Shown: in pieces, positions 33,418 through 41,297 of the stretch
Position numbering within the stretch: position 1 is the first letter of the stretch
How the letters are laid out: each line of letters opens with the position of its first letter
From: Gordonia terrae
Lineage (GTDB): Bacteria > Actinomycetota > Actinomycetes > Mycobacteriales > Mycobacteriaceae
Reading direction: 5' to 3'
DNA: 64,000 nt
Assembly (NCBI RefSeq): GCF_001698225.1
Contig: NZ_CP016594.1
Span: 3,286,001-3,350,000 of the forward strand
The notes under the pieces: generated by a model
The model's input: only the letters and a program-made list of their open reading frames with translations
Databases searched by the model: none
What the model was told of the DNA's origin: nothing
Position numbers and translations under genes: made by a program

Positions 33418-34215
33418 TCAGGTGCCCTCTCTGGTCATCTCGGCGTCGGCCGAGTGGAATGTGCCGTCGATGGTGATCCCGCCGTCGACCCGGAGCACGG
33501 TGCCGGTGACGAACGACGCGTCCGTCGACGCGAGGAAGGAGGTGGCTGCAGCCACCTCGTCGGGAGAACCGAACCGGCGCATCGGTGTTCGATCTATCAG
33601 TCGCTTCTCATCGAGGGTTCCGGTGTCGAGACCCGTTCGCATCATCCCGGTGTCGATGTATCCGGGGGCCACCGCGTTGACCCGGATCCCGTGCGGTCCC
33701 CATTCGGCCGCGAGTGTGCGTGTGACACCCAGGACGCCGGACTTCGCTGCGGTGTACGCCAATCGTCCGGGTAGACCGAATGTCGAACCCACCGAGGCGA
33801 GATTGATGATCGACGCGTTGGGCGCCTCGCGGAGGAGGACGAAGGCCTCCCGGCTGCACCGCATGGTGCCGCCGAGGTGGACGTCGAGTTCGGCCTGCCA
33901 CCGGCCGGAATCGATTGCCTCGGCCTGGGTCCGCGAGATGATTCCCGCATTGTTGATCAGGGCGTCGAGCCGTCCGAACCGTTCTCGCACGGCCTCGATC
34001 GCGCGGCTGACCGACTCGTCGTCGGTGACGTCGACGACCAACGCGGACCCGCTGACGTCGGCGGCCGCCTGATCAGCACGTCCGGCGTCGATGTCGGCGA
34101 TCACCACCTGGTGTCCGTCGGCTCGCAACCGTCGCGCCATGGCAAGGCCCAGACCCTGCCCGCCACCGGTGATCAGCGCCACCGAGCCGGGGATCGTCAC
34201 ACGTGACCCGGTCAT
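33418..34215 (-). CDS. Short-chain dehydrogenase/reductase (SDR)
   Basis: 265 residues, classical SDR. TGGGQGLG cofactor loop near residue 17, NNAG near 88, catalytic Ser in IINLASVGS and Tyr/Lys in LAYTAAKSG, then RVNAVAPGYIDT. The Asp at the end of beta-2 (VVIADIDAG) favours NAD over NADP. It starts in an ATGA overlap with the transporter gene and precedes the transketolase pair, so it likely oxidises the imported sugar or polyol to a ketose. Confidence 0.9.
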   Translation of the reverse strand: MTGSRVTIPGSVALITGGGQGLGLAMARRLRADGHQVVIADIDAGRADQAAADVSGSALVVDVTDDESVSRAIEAVRERFGRLDALINNAGIISRTQAEAIDSGRWQAELDVHLGGTMRCSREAFVLLREAPNASIINLASVGSTFGLPGRLAYTAAKSGVLGVTRTLAAEWGPHGIRVNAVAPGYIDTGMMRTGLDTGTLDEKRLIDRTPMRRFGSPDEVAAATSFLASTDASFVTGTVLRVDGGITIDGTFHSADAEMTREGT

Positions 34216-35648
34216 CGTCCGTACACCTCCCGGACCGCCATGTCGCCCTCGGCGGCGGCGATCTCGTTGGCGTCGTGAGTGGTGTCGAACGGCTCCCAGC
34301 GGATCAGCATGCAGATGGCCGCACCGATCAACGGCACCGCGACGAAGATCGTGATGGTCGTCGACAACCCGAGCGCCTCCGACATCCGCGGGAACGCATA
34401 CAGACCGACGATGCCGCCGATGCTCTGGGAAATGGTGGCCAGCTGTCCGCCGCGACCGCGCAGATCCGACGGGTACGCCATCGCCGCCATGGTCAGACCG
34501 GATGCGCCGGGTCCGGCGGAGTGGAAGAAGATGAACATGGCCGGGACGATGAACGCCAGGAGGATCGGGAGCGAGTCGAAGAAGACGCCGAGGACCAGGA
34601 TCATCGCGGCGACCGCCAGGAATCCGTACTTCGCAGCGCCGTTCGCACCGAGTTTGGATGCCACCCAGATCGAGGCGACACCGCCGACGATGCCGAAGAC
34701 GTTGAACACGATGGAGCCGAAGGTCGCCTCGCCGAAGTTCTCACCGAACAGGCTCAGCGCGATGACCGGCAGGTAGTACGCCACGGCGTAGTACTGCAGG
34801 GCCTGCATCATGGTGACGACGTTGGCCAGGATCGTCCGCGCACGGAAGCGGACGCTGAAGAGTTCGGTGAAACGGCGCTCCTTCCGTGGTTCCTCGATGG
34901 CCGCGTCGAGATGCCCGGTGGGATATGTGGCGTCGATTCCGTACATGGCTTTTAGCGACTTGGTCAGCTCGGGGAGCCTGCCCTTCTTCGCAAGCCAGCG
35001 CGGGCTGTCGGGCATCAGGGCCCACTGTGCGACTGCGACGACGAAGGCGAAGATCGCGGCGGTGACGAGGCCCCAGCGCCAGATGCTCAGTCCCACGTCG
35101 AGGTGGTAGAGACCCAGGACGATCGCCAGGGCGACGACCGTGGAGATGTACCACTGTGCCTGCCAGAAGTTGAGCAGGTACTGGCGCTTCTTCGGCAGGT
35201 TCTCCGACAGGTATGCCATCGCAACGCCGAGGTCGACGCCGTAGGCCGCGCCCGCGATGCACCGGGCCAAGACGAGCATCGCGAAACTCGGTGCGGCGGC
35301 CATCATCAGGGCGGCGATCACCGCCACGATCTTGGCGACGACCATGATCTTCACCCGACCGTATCGGTCGGCGAGCAGGCCGCAGGTCGCCGCGGCTATC
35401 AGGGTGGCGACGTAGCCGTATGCGCTGACCAGCCCGACGCCGTTCGCGTCGAGGTTGAGCTGTTCGCTCATCGGGGCCGTGCCCGAACTCAAGACCGCCA
35501 GGAAGTACGCCTCGAAGGCGATGCCGGCGAGACCGAGAACAAGCATGAGTTTGTGCCTGCGGGTCCTTATGTCCTCGGAGTCGACGAGGTCATCGACCTC
35601 GGCGACAGTGGTCAGCGCCCGATTTCGGGCAGGGAGTAGTTGGGTCAT
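34212..35648 (-). CDS. MFS transporter (sugar/metabolite:H+ symporter type)
   Basis: 478 residues with about twelve hydrophobic segments. The loop between segments 2 and 3 reads GLLADRYGRVKIM, the MFS signature, and the mid-protein cytoplasmic loop contains SPRWLAKKGRLPELTKSLKAMYG as in the sugar-porter group. ATG 35648 starts the hydrophilic N-terminus MTQLLPARNR; the frame is open further upstream but without a ribosome site. It is the likely importer for the substrate of this operon. Confidence 0.88.
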   Translation of the reverse strand: MTQLLPARNRALTTVAEVDDLVDSEDIRTRRHKLMLVLGLAGIAFEAYFLAVLSSGTAPMSEQLNLDANGVGLVSAYGYVATLIAAATCGLLADRYGRVKIMVVAKIVAVIAALMMAAAPSFAMLVLARCIAGAAYGVDLGVAMAYLSENLPKKRQYLLNFWQAQWYISTVVALAIVLGLYHLDVGLSIWRWGLVTAAIFAFVVAVAQWALMPDSPRWLAKKGRLPELTKSLKAMYGIDATYPTGHLDAAIEEPRKERRFTELFSVRFRARTILANVVTMMQALQYYAVAYYLPVIALSLFGENFGEATFGSIVFNVFGIVGGVASIWVASKLGANGAAKYGFLAVAAMILVLGVFFDSLPILLAFIVPAMFIFFHSAGPGASGLTMAAMAYPSDLRGRGGQLATISQSIGGIVGLYAFPRMSEALGLSTTITIFVAVPLIGAAICMLIRWEPFDTTHDANEIAAAEGDMAVREVYGR

Positions 35649-35664
35649 GACGACATCCGTTCGT

Positions 35665-35680
35665 GAGAGTGCCCACTCTC
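35665..35680. promoter_or_regulatory. Inverted repeat upstream of the MFS gene
   Basis: GAGAGTG and CACTCTC around a CC spacer, perfect 7-bp arms, 17 bases upstream of the transporter start. It could be an operator or a hairpin at the 5' end of the transcript. It sits in the 138-bp gap that separates the transporter operon from the HAD/kinase genes. Confidence 0.35.
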
Positions 35681-35786
35681 CAGGGGTGGGCGAATCGATG
35701 GAAGGTTCTGCGCCGGAGGAAGCTCGGGGCAGCGAGTGGTACCGCGCCACCGGGTGTGGTGCGGGACCGTATGTGTGGTCGGTTCG

Positions 35787-36473
35787 CTAGATGTGGTGCA
35801 GGAGTTCGCTCAGCGTGTCGAGGAGATGGTCGGGGCGGTGACCGGCGAGGGTGTCGGTTCCGTAGTAGCCGTAGGCGGCGCCCATCGTGCGGGTGCCGGC
35901 GGCGGCGCCGGAGCGGATGTCCTGCGGGCCGTCCCCGACGTACCAGGTACGCGCCGGGTCGAGTCCGGCCCGCTCGAGTCCGAGCAGCACCGGGGCGGGG
36001 TGCGGTTTGCGTTCGGTGGTGTCGTCGGCGGTCACGATGGTCGCGAACGACTTCTCGTCGATGCCGAGATGGTGGAAATCTTTGTGCACGCGGCTCATTC
36101 GCTTGTTGGTGACGATGCCCACGGTGATGCCGCGCTCGGTGAGAGCGGCGAGGGTCTCACGCAGCTCCGGGTAGGCCGCCACGCGGCGGAAGGCGCCCGA
36201 GGTGTAATGCGTGCCGTACGCGCGTTCGAGTTCCAGCGGATCGCGGTCAGAGAATCGCGCGAAGATCTCGGGGGGCCGGGGTGCCATGATGGCGCTCGGA
36301 TCCTCGAGTTCGTCGGGCAGCGGTTGTCCGAGTTCGTTCTCGAATGTTGCGCGGTAGGCCTCGATGATGGCGTACCGGGAGTCGATGAGGGTCCCGTCCA
36401 GGTCGAAGAGCACGCCGTGTGTCGTCACCGGGGCTTCGACGCCGCCCGCGGAAGCCGGTGCGGTGGAGGTCAT
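35787..36473 (-). CDS. HAD-superfamily phosphatase (phosphoglycolate phosphatase-like)
   Basis: 228 residues. HAD motif I HGVLFDLDGTLIDS near residue 22, motif II in GIVTNKRMSRV, motif III Lys in ERKPHPAPVLLGL and motif IV WYVGDGPQDIRSGAAAG. The cap domain between motifs I and II is alpha-helical, as in phosphoglycolate and sugar phosphatases. It starts in an ATGA overlap with the phosphotriesterase-like gene. It may dephosphorylate a side product or an intermediate of the pathway. Confidence 0.85.
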   Translation of the reverse strand: MTSTAPASAGGVEAPVTTHGVLFDLDGTLIDSRYAIIEAYRATFENELGQPLPDELEDPSAIMAPRPPEIFARFSDRDPLELERAYGTHYTSGAFRRVAAYPELRETLAALTERGITVGIVTNKRMSRVHKDFHHLGIDEKSFATIVTADDTTERKPHPAPVLLGLERAGLDPARTWYVGDGPQDIRSGAAAGTRTMGAAYGYYGTDTLAGHRPDHLLDTLSELLHHI

Positions 36474-37393
36474 GCCACCCCCTCGCGCGGTGTGAACGCG
36501 AAGAACGTCCGCGGGTTCTGCACGAAGACACGCTCGGCGATGTCGGCGGGGAGCCGGTCGCGAATCTGCTTGAGCAGTCCCGCGAAGCCCGGCGTGCCGC
36601 CATGGTGGGGTTGATACGACGGCCGGCCCAGATCACCGGACACCATGATCTTGGTGAAGCCCTCGTCGGCCAGGCGCCGGATGTGGTCGACCCGGAGGTC
36701 GTCGGACGGGTATTTGGGTTTGGTCCAATGGTCGAATCCGAGCCACACCCCGGTCTTCGCGACCTTGCGGAGGTAGTCGTAGTCGAGGTTGCGGTCGAGG
36801 TGACCGATCAGGACGTGATCGGGATCGACGCCGAGGTCGGCGAAACCGTTCGCCTGCAGGTCACCCAGCGTTCCGGCCTGACAGTGGGTGGAAATCGGCG
36901 CGCCTGTCTCGAGATGTGCTCGCGCAACGGCCTTCTGGACCTTGCGCTCGTCCGCGCGGATCTCATCGGTGCGACAGGTCCCGAACTTGATCACGCCGGC
37001 CCGCGCCGACGTGCCGTCGACACCGGCCGTCACGTCGGCCGCGAACCGGGCGGCGATCTCCTCCACCGACTCGGTGGCGACCGACTCGGGATAGTAGATG
37101 CCCTTCTGATAGCCGCTGGCGCTGATGATGTGGACGGGCGTCGCCCGGGCGACGGCCAGCAGGCCGTCGCCGCGTCGTCCGTAGTCGGCGGTGGTCATCT
37201 CGACGAGTGCGCCCCCGCCCAGGCTGTCGAAGTCGGTCACCTCACCGATCGCCGCGTCGACACGGTCGAGCACCATGTCGGGGTCCTTGTCCTGCGCCCA
37301 CTTCGGCGGGTTGGTGAAGAGGTGCTCATGACACAGGGTCACTCCCAGGCTTTCGGGGGCGATATCGCCGAGCACGGTTCTGATGACGGGCAC
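36470..37393 (-). CDS. Phosphotriesterase-family hydrolase (probable lactonase)
   Basis: 307 residues, amidohydrolase TIM barrel. Metal ligands are visible in order: HxH in TLCHEHLF, the carboxylated Lys in GVIKFGT, His in ISTHCQAG, His in IGHLDRN and the Asp in MVSGDLGRPS. Bacterial members of this family are mostly lactonases. In a sugar pathway a sugar-acid lactone or phosphorylated lactone is the likely substrate. GTG 37393 has GGAG upstream. Its stop overlaps the HAD start. Confidence 0.85.
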   Translation of the reverse strand: MPVIRTVLGDIAPESLGVTLCHEHLFTNPPKWAQDKDPDMVLDRVDAAIGEVTDFDSLGGGALVEMTTADYGRRGDGLLAVARATPVHIISASGYQKGIYYPESVATESVEEIAARFAADVTAGVDGTSARAGVIKFGTCRTDEIRADERKVQKAVARAHLETGAPISTHCQAGTLGDLQANGFADLGVDPDHVLIGHLDRNLDYDYLRKVAKTGVWLGFDHWTKPKYPSDDLRVDHIRRLADEGFTKIMVSGDLGRPSYQPHHGGTPGFAGLLKQIRDRLPADIAERVFVQNPRTFFAFTPREGVA

Positions 37394-37434
37394 GAGTTCT
37401 CCGTTTCGCGTGTGTCGTGCGGTGGGTCGGCCGG

Positions 37435-38982
37435 TCAGGCCGTGATGAGGCGCTCGGTCTCGGCCGTCGCGGCCCAGACGTCACGCAGGGGTTCGAGGAC
37501 TGCCCGGTAGATGGCGAAGGCCTCGTCGTAGGTACTCGCTGTCTCGGGGTCGGGTTCGTGGACGCGCCCCGGCCGTACCAGTTGCGCGGTTGCGGCGTCG
37601 AGGTCGGCGTACTGCCCGGTGGCAACCGCGGCGAGCATCGCCGCCCCCAGCGCCCCCGACTCGGGGACATCGGGTGCCACGATGGTCTTCTGCAGCACAT
37701 CGGCGATGATCTGGCTCCACTCGACACTGCGGGCCCCACCGCCGGTCAGGCGGATCTCGTCGATGCGTACGGGCATGGCGTCGTAACAGTCCCGCACCGA
37801 GAGCGCCGTGCCCTCCATGACGGCCCGGACGAGTTCTGCCGACGACGTGTCCGGGCGGAAGTCGACAAAGCTGCCGCGCGCGTTGACATCGAGGAACGGA
37901 GCTGTCGCGCCCGCGGTGTTGAGATACGGATGAAACACGAGCCCACCACTTCCCGGCTCGGTCTGGCGGGCGAAGCCGCGCACCACATCGCCGAGCGTGG
38001 TGGCGCCGCGCGCCATGCGCTCCACCTCTGCCGGACAGAAGGTGTTGATCACCCAGTCGAGGCACAGGGTTCCGCCGCCGGAATTGGTGATCTGACGCTG
38101 CCAGCGGTTCTCCGGCATGAGGAAGCCGAATCCGACTCCTGCCGGCTCGAGAAGCGGGTGGTCGGTGGACGTCCCGTTCATCAGGCTCGTGCCGATGGTC
38201 GTGACTGCTTGACCGTCGTGAGCGGCACCGATGCCGATCATGTTGGCCGTCGCATCTCCGGTGCCCGCAGACACCGGGGTCCCCACCGGGAGCCCGGTCT
38301 CGGCCGACGCCGCGGCGGTCACGGTCCCCAGGAGGTCGGTGCTGACGCCGACCTCGGGCAGTCGCGGAGACATCTCCTCGATGCCGAATGCGGTGAAGAA
38401 CTCCTCCGCCTTGCGGCGATTGCGGAAGTCGCAGGGTGCGAACGACAGGTCGGATTCCTCGGTCGCCACGACTCCGGTGAGCCGGTAGTTCACGTAGTCC
38501 TTGGCCATGAAGAAGTGCCGAATCCTCGCGTACCGTTCCGGCTCGGCGCGCTTCATCCACGCCAGCAAGGGGTATGGCGTTCCCGGAATGAGAGCGTTCC
38601 CGCTGATCTCGAACAAGGCGTCGAGGTGGCCGCGGTCGTGTACTGCGTCGAGAACGCCGGTCGCGCGGGCGTCGGGCCAGCAGATCGCGTGGCCGACGGG
38701 CGCGCCGTCATGGCCGACGGTCCATAGTCCACCCATATGACCGGTCACCCCGACGCCTGCGATGGACGTCCCCACGCCGAGCGCGTCGACGACCGCCCGG
38801 ATCGTGCCTGCGACTGTCGCCCAGGTCTGTTCGGGGTCCTCCTCGTGCCGGCCCGCGGTCGGGTAGACGCTCGGGGTCCGAGCACCGCACTCCGCGACAA
38901 GCTCTCCGGTGGCGAGGTCGACGGCGATCGTCTTGAGCGAACTGGTCCCTTTGTCGATACCGATCACCACCGAACGGGTCAC
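37435..38982 (-). CDS. FGGY-family carbohydrate kinase
   Basis: 515 residues, the normal length. N-terminal actin-fold domain with GIDKGTSSLKTIAVD (phosphate 1) and IAGVGVTGHMGGLW; C-terminal domain with SAGTGDATANMIGIG and IRLTGGGARSVEWSQIIADVL, ending in the ATP-binding helix. Overall it is closest in feel to xylulose/ketose kinases. GTG 38982 lies in a GTGA overlap with the upstream small gene and has GGGAGGTG before it. It phosphorylates the pathway sugar, giving the split transketolase a phosphorylated ketose. Candidate substrates include tetruloses, xylulose or apulose. Confidence 0.9.
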   Translation of the reverse strand: MTRSVVIGIDKGTSSLKTIAVDLATGELVAECGARTPSVYPTAGRHEEDPEQTWATVAGTIRAVVDALGVGTSIAGVGVTGHMGGLWTVGHDGAPVGHAICWPDARATGVLDAVHDRGHLDALFEISGNALIPGTPYPLLAWMKRAEPERYARIRHFFMAKDYVNYRLTGVVATEESDLSFAPCDFRNRRKAEEFFTAFGIEEMSPRLPEVGVSTDLLGTVTAAASAETGLPVGTPVSAGTGDATANMIGIGAAHDGQAVTTIGTSLMNGTSTDHPLLEPAGVGFGFLMPENRWQRQITNSGGGTLCLDWVINTFCPAEVERMARGATTLGDVVRGFARQTEPGSGGLVFHPYLNTAGATAPFLDVNARGSFVDFRPDTSSAELVRAVMEGTALSVRDCYDAMPVRIDEIRLTGGGARSVEWSQIIADVLQKTIVAPDVPESGALGAAMLAAVATGQYADLDAATAQLVRPGRVHEPDPETASTYDEAFAIYRAVLEPLRDVWAATAETERLITA

Positions 38983-39470
38983 CGGGACACCTCCCGTGCG
39001 GTGTCCGCAACGGCGCGGACGAGTGCGTCGATGCGCACCCGGTCTTCCGCGTCGACGGGTGTGCGGACGCCCTGGACACGAACTCCCAAGCGACTCAGGC
39101 GGTCGGCCAATACGTCGGCGCCCGGATGACCCGACTCGAGCCGGACCGGGCCGTCGACACCGTTGTCTCGCAGCGTGCGCGCGAGCGACACACACAATCC
39201 GCGCCAGACAGCGGCGAGCACTTCTTCCGGCGAGGTCTGATAGGACAGCCCGACCAAGACATCTCGGCCCCCGACGACGCCGTAGGTGACCCTGGTGGGG
39301 TTGGCTTCCCACTCGGCAATTGTCGCGGCGAACCGGGTGGACAGGTCGACCGAGACATCAGGGGCGAATCGATCGACGAAAGTCCGTAGGACGTCCCACC
39401 CCGGCATCTCGAAAGTCGACTCCGGGCCTCCGCCTACACACAGGACCCGGGCCGGGCCGTCCATCGGCAT
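38979..39470 (-). CDS. Small protein coupled to the kinase, possibly a solitary FGGY C-terminal-like fold
   Basis: 163 residues from ATG 39470 (the frame is open to 39575, giving 198; no start has a good ribosome site). VGGRDVLVGLSYQTSPEEVLAAVWRGLCVSLARTL and VRLESGHPGADVLADRLSRLGVRV run parallel to the FGGY C-terminal pattern (ethanol/Ala-EG-...-GGGA-ADVL) but with the glycine loop changed to ESGHPG. It could be a degenerate kinase lobe that regulates or completes the neighbouring kinase. This is inference; no family is firmly recognised. It is stop-start coupled (GTGA) to the kinase. Confidence 0.5.
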   Translation of the reverse strand: MPMDGPARVLCVGGGPESTFEMPGWDVLRTFVDRFAPDVSVDLSTRFAATIAEWEANPTRVTYGVVGGRDVLVGLSYQTSPEEVLAAVWRGLCVSLARTLRDNGVDGPVRLESGHPGADVLADRLSRLGVRVQGVRTPVDAEDRVRIDALVRAVADTAREVSR

Positions 39471-39588
39471 GATCACCCGTGCGACAGAGGAAGCGGGGTC
39501 GGTGCCCGCGAGTTTCGGGGCTTGACCCGGTGTCCGGAATCCGGATAACGTGTGCGCCATACGGAACGATTGCATGTCCGGTGATCTG

Positions 39589-39594
39589 TGTCAA
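39589..39594 (-). promoter_or_regulatory. Candidate -35 box of the leftward sugar operon
   Basis: A consensus TTGACA on the minus strand. The corresponding -10 region (39566-39571, AATCGT) is weak. If used, transcription begins near 39559, which favours ATG 39470 as start of the first gene. The 39576-39733 region also holds short palindromes (GTGTTCGGACAC at 39617, GTCCGGCGGAC near 39663) that could bind the divergent IclR regulator. Confidence 0.3.
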
Positions 39595-39733
39595 CCATCA
39601 CATCATGGCCTCAGTGTGTTCGGACACCCAGATCGAAGACATGCACCGGGTTGGCGTGAACCGTCCGGCGGACATGTCGTTCTGGAGTGAGATATCAAGG
39701 CTTGCAACGAATCACAGAAGGAGACCGGCAGCC

Positions 39734-40522
39734 ATGACACCCGCGCGATCGATAGAGCTCGACCCGAAGAACCACATCGCGTCGATCGTGAAGGCGATCG
39801 ATGTCCTCGAAGCTTTCAAAGGCGATCGCGCCGAGCTGTCCCTGGCGGAGCTGATGACGAAGTGCGGGCACAGTCGCACAACGATGTACCGGATTCTCAA
39901 CACCCTCGAGGTCGCCGGCTGGGTCGAGCGCACCCGCTCCGCCGACTACCGACTCACGTTGCGCGTCTTCGAGCTCGCTTCCGCCGTGCTGGGCAGCTTC
40001 GACCTGCGCACCGAGGCCAGTCACGTGATGTCCGAACTCGCAGCCCGATTCGATGAGCACGTGTATCTGCTGGTCCCGGACGGCGCGCGGGCGGTCTGCC
40101 TCGACATGATCGAGAGCAGCCAACCCATCCGGGTGATGGTTCTCTCGGTCGGGCGGTCGTTACCGCTCTATCTCGGCGGAGCACCGGTGGCCCTGTTGGC
40201 CGAACTCGAGGAGACCGCCCTCCCCCAGGTTCTCGAGTCGCGACCGATGCTCACCCCGGCCGGCGACGAGATCACCGAAGAGGAGTTGCGGGCGACGCTC
40301 GCCGAAACACGCAGACGCGGCTACTCCATCAGTGTCGGCGACGTGACACCCGGTGTCGCCGCACTGGGCGCGTGCATCCGAGACCGCAAGGGAAATGTGG
40401 TGGCGGCGTTGAGCATCGGCGGGTTGTCTGCGGATCTGTCCGATGAACGCCAGGACGAGATGGCCGCCGCGCTGGTGGATGGCGCGCTCACCGTATCCCG
40501 TCGCCTGGGGTACGCCGGCTGA
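39734..40522 (+). CDS. IclR-family transcriptional regulator
   Basis: 262 residues. Winged HTH at 12-75 (LSLAELMTKCGHSRTTMYRILNTLEVAGWVER), effector-binding GAF-like domain after 90, ending AALSIGGLSADLSDERQDE. ATG 39734 has AGAAGGAG ten bases upstream. The frame is open upstream but reaches back across the divergent promoter. It is transcribed away from the kinase operon and is the obvious controller of the 39.5-28.9 kb genes, responding to the sugar or an intermediate. Confidence 0.92.
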   Translation: MTPARSIELDPKNHIASIVKAIDVLEAFKGDRAELSLAELMTKCGHSRTTMYRILNTLEVAGWVERTRSADYRLTLRVFELASAVLGSFDLRTEASHVMSELAARFDEHVYLLVPDGARAVCLDMIESSQPIRVMVLSVGRSLPLYLGGAPVALLAELEETALPQVLESRPMLTPAGDEITEEELRATLAETRRRGYSISVGDVTPGVAALGACIRDRKGNVVAALSIGGLSADLSDERQDEMAAALVDGALTVSRRLGYAG

Positions 40523-40546
40523 GGCGCACAACGTCCCGGCGCACAG

Positions 40547-41296
40547 TCAGTGCCGTCGAAACAGCTTGTTACCCAACCACACCAGCGGATCATAGTGTCG
40601 GTCGGCGACGCGTTCCTTCATCGGGATCAGCGCGTTGTCGGTGATCTTGATCTGCTCGGGACAGACATCGGTGCAGCATTTGGTGATGTTGCAGAGGCCC
40701 AGTCCGTGCTCGGTTCGGGCCGTGTCGCGGCGCTCGGCGACGTCGAGGGGATGCATGTCGAGTTCGGCGACGCGCATGAGGAAGCGCGGACCGGCGAAGT
40801 TCTGCTTGTTCTCCTCGTGATCGCGCACGACGTGGCAGGTGTCCTGACACAGGAAACACTCGATGCACTTGCGGAACTCCTGCGAGCGCTGCACGTCGAC
40901 CTGCTTCATCCGATACTCCCCCGGCCCGAGACCCTCAGGGGGCGTGAACGACTGGATCTCCCGCGCTTTCGCGTAGTTGAACGAGACATCGGTGACCAGG
41001 TCGCGGATGACGGGGAAGGTCCGCATCGGGGTCACCGTGACGACCTCGTCTTCGGTGAAGGTGGACATCCGGGTCATACACAGCAACTTCGGGCGACCGT
41101 TGACCTCGGCCGAGCACGAACCGCATTTGCCCGCTTTGCAGTTCCACCGCACCGCCAGGTCGGGTGCCTGCGTCGCCTGCAGTCGATGGATGATGTCGAG
41201 CACCACCTCACCCTCGTTGACAACCACCGTGTAGTCCTCGAGACCACCGGCGTCGGTGTCCCCGCGCCAGATCCGGAACTTCGCGTCGTATCCCAT
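40547..41296 (-). CDS. sdhB: Succinate dehydrogenase/fumarate reductase iron-sulfur subunit
   Basis: 249 residues. [2Fe-2S] ligands in CKAGKCGSCSAEVNGRPKLLC, then two ferredoxin-type clusters: CIECFLCQDTCHVV and CNITKCCTDVCPEQI. Order and sequence match the mycobacterial Sdh1 type (Rv0247c-like), which differs from the canonical sdhCDAB enzyme. It passes electrons from FAD to the quinone at the membrane anchor. It lies one base after the flavoprotein gene. Confidence 0.93.
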   Translation of the reverse strand: MGYDAKFRIWRGDTDAGGLEDYTVVVNEGEVVLDIIHRLQATQAPDLAVRWNCKAGKCGSCSAEVNGRPKLLCMTRMSTFTEDEVVTVTPMRTFPVIRDLVTDVSFNYAKAREIQSFTPPEGLGPGEYRMKQVDVQRSQEFRKCIECFLCQDTCHVVRDHEENKQNFAGPRFLMRVAELDMHPLDVAERRDTARTEHGLGLCNITKCCTDVCPEQIKITDNALIPMKERVADRHYDPLVWLGNKLFRRH

Positions 41297-41297
41297 G

